NCBI RefSeq assembly: GCF_034113385.1
Contig: NZ_JAXEXL010000001.1
Span: 1 to 49,318, forward strand
Length of the DNA: 49,318 nt
Direction: 5' to 3'
DNA from: Atopobium sp034113385
GTDB taxonomy: Bacteria; Actinomycetota; Coriobacteriia; Coriobacteriales; Atopobiaceae
Positions 24,496-30,746 of this stretch are shown in pieces. Numbering within the stretch: position 1 is the first letter of the stretch; each line of letters opens with the position of its first letter. A model generated the notes under the pieces. That model was not told where the DNA came from. It searched no databases and saw only the letters and a list, made by a program, of their open reading frames with translations. Made by a program: the position numbers and the translations under genes.

Positions 24496-25002
24496 CTAAC
24501 CCTCTTTAATGTCGCTTAAAAACACTTTGCTATTCTGCTTAGACTTTTTCGTATACTGCACAAAATCAAATACCTTGCATTTTTGAGCCCTGTTTTTAAC
24601 CCTAGAAATTTTAAACTGCTCTTCTTTCGCTTCTGGGATATTGATTAAATGTATCAATAGACTTGCAACAGGAATTGATGGGATAACTGCTTCTGTTTCC
24701 CATCTACTCACTGTTGGCGTTGCGACACCAATATACTGTTCAAACTCTTTCTGACTAAGGCCAAGAGACTTACGGAAACTTTTTATTTCCTCTCCCGAGG
24801 GGATATGATGAGCCTTCCGATACTGTTTAGCCATTTCTTTAGCTTGCTTATCTGCCATAGCGAGTGACATTACAACTTCGTCGCAATCATCGCATACGTA
24901 ATATTCAAGACCAGAGACAACAAACTCTTCGCCTCTGAACGTTTCTTTTAATGGCTTTGCACTCAGACGCACATTGCTTGAGCCACATTCACTGCACAAC
25001 AT
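24496..25002 (-). CDS. mqsA: MqsA-type antitoxin with C-terminal extension
   Basis: A 168-residue antitoxin and autorepressor. A zinc ribbon occupies the N-terminus (Cys3, Cys6 in MLCSECG; Cys37, Cys40 in CDDC), then an XRE helix-turn-helix (SFRKSLGLSQKEFEQYIGVATPTVSRWE, about 75-102), as in MqsA/YgiT. E. coli MqsA has about 131 residues; the additional 35 or so lysine-rich and aromatic residues (CKVFDFVQYTKKSKQ) match the position of the chaperone-addiction segment of TAC antitoxins. ATG 25002 has AGGAG seven bases upstream, 13 bp after the mqsR stop. The ribosome site of the chaperone gene lies within its last codons. Confidence 0.88.
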   Translation of the reverse strand: MLCSECGSSNVRLSAKPLKETFRGEEFVVSGLEYYVCDDCDEVVMSLAMADKQAKEMAKQYRKAHHIPSGEEIKSFRKSLGLSQKEFEQYIGVATPTVSRWETEAVIPSIPVASLLIHLINIPEAKEEQFKISRVKNRAQKCKVFDFVQYTKKSKQNSKVFLSDIKEG

Positions 25003-25015
25003 TTCGTTGCTCCTT

Positions 25016-25351
25016 TTAATACATAGAACCATCTGGTTTAAAAGACCAAAGCTCTACGTGTTCATTTCCATCGTCTGCAATAAAGAACTTTACATACCAT
25101 TCTTCGTTGTTGTACCAAACGCCTTTGTATATATCTGCAAAAATACCGGGTCGTTTTTCAAGCTCATCGGATTTATAAAAATCTTCTGGGCACATCACAT
25201 TAAATACACCGGATATAAGCTGCTGGACGTTAGTGTATCCATGATTTGTTAGAGATGCTCTTGCCCTTGATGTTAGAAAAGCCTTCTTATCAGCTATAAG
25301 CTGTTTGGCATATTCCAAATCATATGTAGGCCCATATTTTCTCCTTTTCAT
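25016..25351 (-). CDS. mqsR: MqsR-type mRNA interferase toxin
   Basis: A 111-residue toxin of the MqsR (RelE-fold) family, which cleaves mRNA, at GCU sites in E. coli. The conserved stretch is CPEDFYKSDE followed by IFADIYKG and a strand-rich end (WYVKFFI...VELWSFKPDG), and YDLEYAKQLI near the N-terminus matches the first helix. ATG 25351 has AGGG six bases upstream; the TTG start 18 bases earlier overlaps nothing better. It is the first gene of mqsR-mqsA-chaperone and has a perfect palindrome 20 bp upstream. Confidence 0.85.
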   Translation of the reverse strand: MKRRKYGPTYDLEYAKQLIADKKAFLTSRARASLTNHGYTNVQQLISGVFNVMCPEDFYKSDELEKRPGIFADIYKGVWYNNEEWYVKFFIADDGNEHVELWSFKPDGSMY

Positions 25352-25371
25352 TTCAGTCCCTTGCAGCAAAG

Positions 25372-25388
25372 TTTAGCATGATGCTAAA
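25372..25388. promoter_or_regulatory. Palindromic operator of the mqsRA operon
   Basis: TTTAGCAT-G-ATGCTAAA is a perfect 8-bp inverted repeat with a one-base centre, 20 bp upstream of mqsR. Position and symmetry fit autoregulation by the MqsA-type antitoxin, although the sequence differs from the E. coli MqsA site. Confidence 0.65.
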
Positions 25389-25423
25389 TATTTTGTAATA
25401 ATGCATTTTGATACCACACATTT

Positions 25424-25603
25424 TTATACTTTGCCCTGCCTCTCACACTCTTCTTGTGTTGCTTGGTACCACACAACAATGCCTACAAGCTTTACTTGGT
25501 CACTTTCTGTAACTCTCTACATCAACATCTTTGTCCACGTTGCTATAAGTAAAGAACATTTGGCGCAAGGTCACCATCAAAAAGTCTGTCGTATACAATA
25601 AAG
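25424..25603 (-). pseudogene. Remnant of a decayed gene
   Basis: On the minus strand, coding-like pieces lie in shifted frames: IVYDRLFDGDLAPNVLYL, then SNVDKDVDVESYRK after a one-base shift, then DQVKLVGIVVWYQATQEECE ending at TAA 25424. The pieces read smoothly as one protein end if two frameshifts are repaired. DGDL and VKLVGIVVWY recall the end of S24/LexA-type or phage-repressor proteins, but this is a weak impression. Together with the broken integrase it marks the island as decaying. Confidence 0.35.
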
Positions 25604-25672
25604 CATTTTCGCTGCATTCAATAAATAAGACGTGCTTTCCAACCGTGTTATCCTGTATGAATGATAATATGT

Positions 25673-25702
25673 GGCCTGCCTCGCAAAGGTACGAAGCAGG
25701 CC
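25673..25702. other. Stable hairpin without T-tract
   Basis: GGCCTGCCTCG pairs with CGAAGCAGGCC (one mismatch) around an 8-nt loop. Neither strand continues with a T-run. It lies between the mqsR upstream region and the small membrane gene. Confidence 0.5.
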
Positions 25703-25726
25703 CTTGTTGCCGAGATGCTATAAGAC

Positions 25727-25766
25727 TTGGCTTGAGTTGAGTAACCTAGCTTAGCCAAATCAACTC
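25727..25766. other. Interleaved inverted repeats (possible pseudoknot)
   Basis: TTGGCT (25727-25732) pairs with AGCCAA (25753-25758), and GAGTTGA (25734-25740) pairs with TCAACTC (25760-25766). The order A-B-A'-B' is that of an H-type pseudoknot. It sits right after the stop codon of the small membrane gene on the minus strand. Confidence 0.4.
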
Positions 25767-25767
25767 T

Positions 25768-25962
25768 TTAGAGGCAGCGGAACTCCATCTCGCTGGGATA
25801 GGTCATAGAGTTGTAATGACCCGTGGGTGTGCCAGTAATCGTGTCAATAGCTTTCTTAATCAAAGTACAGATACCGAGAAGAACAGCGAGAGAGACGACC
25901 TCACATACGGCGAGTGCTGCAATCATGAGAGGCAGAGGCAAAAAGGAAAAAATTGGTCCCAT
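25768..25962 (-). CDS. Small (64-residue) membrane protein
   Basis: An unrecognised short protein whose start is set by an excellent ribosome site (AAGGGAG, five bases before ATG 25962). Residues 4-37 are hydrophobic (FLPLPLMIAALAVCEVVSLAVLLGICTLI), forming one long or two short helices, followed by a basic KKAID and a polar tail ending FRCL. The longer frame to 26034 has no ribosome site. It could be a small stress or envelope peptide, a phage-derived membrane protein or a type I toxin-like peptide; none can be shown. Confidence 0.55.
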   Translation of the reverse strand: MGPIFSFLPLPLMIAALAVCEVVSLAVLLGICTLIKKAIDTITGTPTGHYNSMTYPSEMEFRCL

Positions 25963-26102
25963 AAATACTCCCTTCTTAACCAAAACGCAGAATACATTAT
26001 TCATTACACTCTTGTTGTAACATGTTCGAAACAATTGTGCAAGACATTTTTTGGTAGACGTATTTGCAGGTAATCAACGTAAATGATTCAGATATTAAGA
26101 AA

Positions 26103-26208
26103 ATCCTCAACCGATTTTGTTCGATTGAGGATATATGAGTATGCAATAAAAGCTCGATTATCGTATACATTTGTGGATACTACAAAACATACTTGTTCGC
26201 TCGAGGAT
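26103..26208. repeat. Inverted and direct repeats in the 26035-26276 spacer
   Basis: ATCCTCAA and TTGAGGAT (26103-26132) form an inverted repeat. GTTCGATTGAGGAT (26119) recurs as GTTCGCTCGAGGAT (26195), 76 bp apart. No gene with a ribosome site is visible in this spacer. It is near where the distal end of the tRNA-Cys island would be expected. Confidence 0.4.
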
Positions 26209-26276
26209 TATCGGGTTTTAAAAGAGACTCCTCAGAATGATTGCGCTGCTGCCTCGTTGGGTTTCTCGATACAAGC

Positions 26277-27026
26277 TTAGGAGGGATTGATGCAAACGCG
26301 CTCAACAGCCTCTTCTGGATTATCGGTAAACGTAATGAGTGAGGTGTCAAATTCAGAGATGGTACCCTCGGCAAGCATGGAAGTTTTAATCCAGTCAAAA
26401 AGACCAGACCAGTAGTGTGTACCAAACATCACTATGGGCATAGAAGGTGTTTTATGTGTTTGCACAAGGGTAAGCAGCTCAAAAGTTTCATCCAACGTGC
26501 CAAAACCACCTGGGCAAATAATAGCACCTGCGGAATACTTCATAAACATGGTTTTACGTACAAAGAAGTAGCGGAAGCTCATGCCAACATTAACCCAGTC
26601 GTTCATGCCCTGCTCATGAGGGAGCTCAATACCAAGGCCTACGGACACGCCACCAGCTTCTGCGGCGCCGCGATTAGCCGCTTCCATAATGCCAGGGCCG
26701 CCTCCTGTAATGAGTGAATATCCCTTTTGTGCAATCAGCTCACCCATAGTTTGTGCCGCTTGGTAGTAGGGGCTTTCTGGAGCGGTGCGAGCAGAGCCAA
26801 ATACAGAGATTGCAGGGCCAAGCTCTGCTAAAGCGCCAAAGCCATCTACAAACTCAGCTTGGATACGTAAAACGCGCCAAGGATCACCATGAATCCAGTC
26901 TGCATTATAGTCTGGCGATAAAAGATGTTGCGTTGAAGTGCTTTGTGGAATCATTTTTCCACGTAGCATTACCGGTCCACGTTGGTAGCTTGGACCAAGA
27001 GGACTTGTCGTATCGTTAGGGGTCAT
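26277..27026 (-). CDS. LOG-family (TIGR00730) nucleotide phosphoribohydrolase
   Basis: A 249-residue Rossmann protein of the lysine-decarboxylase-like LOG family, which hydrolyses N-glycosidic bonds of nucleoside 5'-monophosphates. The hallmark PGGFGTLDE and the nucleotide-binding GGGPGIMEAANRGA and SFRYFFVRKTMFM segments are present. An N-terminal extension of about 70 residues before AISVFGSART makes it longer than the short plant-type LOGs, like the Coriobacteria/Actinobacteria long form. ATG 27026 has GAGGAG eight bases upstream. Annotations as lysine decarboxylase would be wrong. Confidence 0.88.
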   Translation of the reverse strand: MTPNDTTSPLGPSYQRGPVMLRGKMIPQSTSTQHLLSPDYNADWIHGDPWRVLRIQAEFVDGFGALAELGPAISVFGSARTAPESPYYQAAQTMGELIAQKGYSLITGGGPGIMEAANRGAAEAGGVSVGLGIELPHEQGMNDWVNVGMSFRYFFVRKTMFMKYSAGAIICPGGFGTLDETFELLTLVQTHKTPSMPIVMFGTHYWSGLFDWIKTSMLAEGTISEFDTSLITFTDNPEEAVERVCINPS

Positions 27027-27100
27027 AGAGCTGTCTCCTCGTTTTGTTGAGCAAGCGCTGTTGTTAACCAACATAAGGCTGGTTGCGGTCACTTGCGGGA

Positions 27101-29275
27101 CTAGCTAATTTTAGTCGCAAACTCGTAGTACGTTATGGCACGTAAGTCTTCCGAGAGAGCATGCGTAGCATCATCTTTTTGCGTGAGGCTATGCCAGGTG
27201 TTTGCATCATCTAACAGGCCAAAGGCGTTGATGGCGGGAATCTGAGTGCGTATGGCCAATTGGGCTTTTTGATAGTCGGTAAGAGGCGCGCCAATGGCAT
27301 ACAGTGTTTGCGCAGCTAGATAATTAGGACTGCTGTATCCGTCTTGCGTAGTTTGTGCTGCACCAGCTACCTTGTAGTTTGCCCACAGTATATACGAGGT
27401 GTGATAGAGGCGCTGATTGTGAATAAGATCAGACTCGCCGCTAAACCAAGCGTCATTGTAGGTAGGTGTAAAGTTTGGTTGATGGTCACCAAAATAAACT
27501 AAGACAGTAGGTTCTTTGAGCTGCTTGAGCTGGTCCACTAAATCCTTAAGGTCTTCATCGGAAGCTTTAATGCAACTCAGATATTCATTCAGAATACCGT
27601 CTTGCTCGGGCGAAGATAGATCAGAAGGATGTATATTGGTTAGACGCTCTGCGGGAATATTGTTCTTGTTGTAGTCCGAGTGATTTTGCATGGTTACATT
27701 AAAGACAAACTGAGGATTGTCCGAGCTTTTGATGATGTCAAGGCATTTATCAAACGTAGCTTTATCCGTAACTCCGTTGTGAAATATGGGCGCGTTGGGG
27801 AAGTCATCAATGCTGTAGAAGCGGTCAAACTTCATGTCTGCGTAGGTTTTATCGCGATTCCAATTAGTTGCTAGGTTGGGATGCATCGAAGAGGTGCCGT
27901 ATCCCTGTTTTTTGAGAAGAGCCGGCAAAGACTCAAATTGAGGAAAGCTGTAAATGGAGTACGGATATTTGCCTAAGCCAAGGTAGGCCATGCTGTTGCC
28001 CGTTAAGAATTCAAATTCAGAATTAGCAGTTCCACCGCCTAAAACAGAAACAGCAAGCTTGCCTTTTGCAAGAGTATCCGTCAGGCCGTTGTTAAAGAAC
28101 TCGGGTCCCGTATAGTTGTCATGTAAATTATCAAAGACGGAAAGGTCTGCGAACGTTTCGTCCATAACTACTAAAATGTTTGGTTTTTGCGCGTTGTACT
28201 GAGCTACAGCAGCTTGGCGACCCTCATTCTTTTCAAGGGTATCGTTGTAGTATGCCACGTATTTCTCGAGCAGCTCTTGAGCGGTTTTATCGCTATAGCC
28301 AGCAGGTTTGCGGATGATTAAGTCTTGCACACCTGCGGTAAATGTGAGTACCGCACCATGTTGACGAAATACATAGAGGGGCCAAAAATAGTTGATTACG
28401 GCACCCATCTGGGTGTAGTTAGGAAAGACAAGCGCACTTATTAAGAGCAGCGTGCTCATAAAGCCAAGCAAGAGCGTGCTGCCCATAGATTTGCGCAGCA
28501 CCTGTTTGGTAACTTCAAGCTGTGCTTGTAGTTGAAGTTCACGGCGTACGGCACCAAGATAAGCAATAACAAGTATGCCAAAGCAAAAAGCCATAACGCC
28601 TACTAAAGCTGTATCTGTCCAAGCGTAGGAATAGTTGCCAGAGACAGCAGCAGCGGTACCAAGGGCAAAGAGATCCGCAGGCATAATGGCAGTGTTTTTA
28701 AATTGCCAGAGGTAGTATTGTGCAATACCCCAAAAAAAGAAAAAACCCTGCAGCACCAGATTAGCAATGGCATTACGGTGACTTATAAAATAAACGCTTG
28801 TTATAGCGAGGAGCATAAGTCCCAAATCCATAAACAAAAAGGGTGGCTCAACCATTACCAACCCTGGATTGTAGGGTGCTTCTAGGGCATAGAATGCCGA
28901 GAAAAGCAACAAGAGTACGGCAACTACGTCTACGAGCACGATTTGTGCACGATACGGCAGTGTACGCAAGGCTTGCGCTAAGCGTGCACTGTAATCTGCG
29001 CGCTTACTTGCAATGAAGGTAAAGCCAAAGAGCACTGCTGCGCTTATAAGTGTCATCCAAATTGAGGTCCAGCCTAAGCCAAAAAAGACGGCACATCCTG
29101 CACAACCACATACAAAACTACACGCGTTGGTATCAAGTATTTGAAGGGGAAGAGGAAGTGGTTTATTGGCACGTTTGTACATGGTTACCATGACGGTAAA
29201 AACAAACAGCAGTGCAATAAAACCAATGGGAATAAGTGGCAAGGTGCCAGCAGCTAACATTTGCATAACATTCAT
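27101..29275 (-). CDS. LtaS-like phosphoglycerol transferase / sulfatase-family membrane enzyme (copy 1)
   Basis: A 724-residue polytopic enzyme. About eight or nine hydrophobic segments fill residues 1-310; the extracellular sulfatase-type catalytic domain follows. The metal-binding start is VVMDETFADLSVF, the likely catalytic Thr416 sits in GGGTANSEFEFLTG, and the end motif VYFGDHQPNF carries Asp/His ligands. LtaS homologues transfer glycerol-phosphate from phosphatidylglycerol to build lipoteichoic acid or modify glycans. It is longer in its membrane part than S. aureus LtaS (five helices). No strong ribosome site precedes the ATG; GAG lies eight bases upstream. A second homologue lies at 30747-33014. 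Confidence 0.85.
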   Translation of the reverse strand: MNVMQMLAAGTLPLIPIGFIALLFVFTVMVTMYKRANKPLPLPLQILDTNACSFVCGCAGCAVFFGLGWTSIWMTLISAAVLFGFTFIASKRADYSARLAQALRTLPYRAQIVLVDVVAVLLLLFSAFYALEAPYNPGLVMVEPPFLFMDLGLMLLAITSVYFISHRNAIANLVLQGFFFFWGIAQYYLWQFKNTAIMPADLFALGTAAAVSGNYSYAWTDTALVGVMAFCFGILVIAYLGAVRRELQLQAQLEVTKQVLRKSMGSTLLLGFMSTLLLISALVFPNYTQMGAVINYFWPLYVFRQHGAVLTFTAGVQDLIIRKPAGYSDKTAQELLEKYVAYYNDTLEKNEGRQAAVAQYNAQKPNILVVMDETFADLSVFDNLHDNYTGPEFFNNGLTDTLAKGKLAVSVLGGGTANSEFEFLTGNSMAYLGLGKYPYSIYSFPQFESLPALLKKQGYGTSSMHPNLATNWNRDKTYADMKFDRFYSIDDFPNAPIFHNGVTDKATFDKCLDIIKSSDNPQFVFNVTMQNHSDYNKNNIPAERLTNIHPSDLSSPEQDGILNEYLSCIKASDEDLKDLVDQLKQLKEPTVLVYFGDHQPNFTPTYNDAWFSGESDLIHNQRLYHTSYILWANYKVAGAAQTTQDGYSSPNYLAAQTLYAIGAPLTDYQKAQLAIRTQIPAINAFGLLDDANTWHSLTQKDDATHALSEDLRAITYYEFATKIS

Positions 29276-29414
29276 GAAGGAGTCTCAAATCAGTCATATA
29301 ACAGTCTTATAGTTTTTCTAAAACATTCTATTACTATGTGTTTGTCTTGACCAACTTTTTACAACATGAGCAAAACGCATCAACGACCGCTTATCTTTCT
29401 TTATACAGTTTGAG

Positions 29415-29442
29415 TTTGCATAGATTAAAAACTACGTATACT
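29415..29442 (+). promoter_or_regulatory. Promoter of the acyltransferase gene
   Basis: TTTGCA (29415-29420), 16 bases, TATACT (29437-29442), 36 bp before the GTG start. Confidence 0.5.
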
Positions 29443-29478
29443 GAAAAGTAGTTGATACCTAGATATAAAGGAGCATTT

Positions 29479-30660
29479 GTGTCTGAAGAGAATAATCAAC
29501 CTGTTGTAGCTGCGCAGCAAACAGCGGCATCTTCTTATAAGAGATTACTATCTTATTCTGTACTCAATATTTTGTCATGCTTTGCCGTGGTAATGCTGCA
29601 TGTCACACTTGTTTATTTCTCGCCCGTCCGCGATCAAGTGTGGTACGTATCCTTATTTTGGCAGGTAATGGGTAAGTTTTCCGTACCTGTATTCTTTATG
29701 CTGAGCGGAGCTAATCTGCTGGGGTATCGCAAAAAGTATTCAACGGAGCAGTTTTTAAGCAAGCGCGTTAAGCGAGTTGTGGCACCACTGATTATCTCAA
29801 GTTTTGTTTTGTATCTTATCTATGGCTTGTTTCCAACCCATTTTTATGGAGCTCAAACAATAGCTGATACCTTTGGTGTTCAGGATTTTATCCGTCGTTT
29901 TTGTACCAATCAGATTTGCGACGTATATTGGTTCTTATATTCGTTGGTATATCTGTACGTTTTAACACCCTTACTTTCGTATCTTACGCAGGACGAGAAA
30001 CTCCTTAAGCTCTTTCTTCTTGTTTCTTGTGCATTGGGATTTGTGTTACCCACCATTAATTGGTTCCATGATTTTACAGGTATCACACAGCTGTTTGCCT
30101 GGCCTCTCTTCACAGACAACTGGCTGTTTTATTACGTGCTCGGTTACTTTGTGGCCAACTGTATGGAACCTTCCAAGAGGGGGGGGATTATCGCTGTTGT
30201 GTTACTGGGGGCATCTTTGGCAGCAATGTATTGCATGGCGCGTATTGCTAACTCTGCTACCGTCTTTTCTGCTGGCTTGTATTTCCCAGATAAACCTACC
30301 GATAATTTCTGGACGAGTCCCAACAATATCCTGACGGTTATTCAAGCAGTCACCTTGTTTTATGGGGTTCGTTGTTTGGAGCCACTGCTTCAGAAGTTGC
30401 CTGAGTATGTGCAAACTGCACTGAATCGTATTGCTGCGGTAACCTTTGGCATCTATTTGTTCCACTATCCAGCAATCAATTGGTTAGGCACCAAACTAGG
30501 AACACACCCACGAGTATCTTTGGTGCTGAGCATGCATCCTTGTATCAAAGGTCTTTTAATCTTTTGTGCAGTTGGCTTGTTGGTATGGTGTTACCAACAG
30601 GTATTCAGTCTTATGCGTAAGCTGGTTTGTGCCAAACAAAAACCTCAGGCAAGCAGCTAA
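29479..30660 (+). CDS. Membrane-bound acyltransferase (acyltransferase-3 family)
   Basis: A 393-residue integral membrane O-acyltransferase, about ten helices. NILSCFAVVMLHV carries the conserved N-terminal His region, and VPVFFMLSGANLLGYRKKYSTEQFLSKRVKRVVAPL is the typical second helix and arginine-rich loop. I start at GTG 29479 because AAAGGAG lies exactly five bases upstream; the TTG at 29452 does not have a site. It sits between two LtaS-like genes, so it may acetylate or succinylate the same teichoic or wall polymer. Regulation is independent, as it has its own promoter in a divergent spacer. Confidence 0.85.
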   Translation: MSEENNQPVVAAQQTAASSYKRLLSYSVLNILSCFAVVMLHVTLVYFSPVRDQVWYVSLFWQVMGKFSVPVFFMLSGANLLGYRKKYSTEQFLSKRVKRVVAPLIISSFVLYLIYGLFPTHFYGAQTIADTFGVQDFIRRFCTNQICDVYWFLYSLVYLYVLTPLLSYLTQDEKLLKLFLLVSCALGFVLPTINWFHDFTGITQLFAWPLFTDNWLFYYVLGYFVANCMEPSKRGGIIAVVLLGASLAAMYCMARIANSATVFSAGLYFPDKPTDNFWTSPNNILTVIQAVTLFYGVRCLEPLLQKLPEYVQTALNRIAAVTFGIYLFHYPAINWLGTKLGTHPRVSLVLSMHPCIKGLLIFCAVGLLVWCYQQVFSLMRKLVCAKQKPQASS

Positions 30661-30746
30661 GATACGTTCTTATGCTTTACTCTGAGGCTTTTGTTTAGAC
30701 GGTATCGTGTCTTTGTGTTTTCTCGTGAGCTGCTACAAGCTTTTTG

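Noticed and set aside
25673..25702. Rho-independent terminator for the small membrane gene
   Set aside because: The stem is strong but no T-run follows on either strand, so it is listed only as a hairpin.
23322..26276. Second copy of the tRNA-Cys 3' end as attR
   Set aside because: I looked through the island and its far side for the CGGGGTGCCGCC end and found no second copy, so I do not annotate att sites.
26083..26280. 65-residue plus-strand frame between the small membrane gene and the LOG gene
   Set aside because: No ribosome site and it crosses repeats; composition not gene-like.
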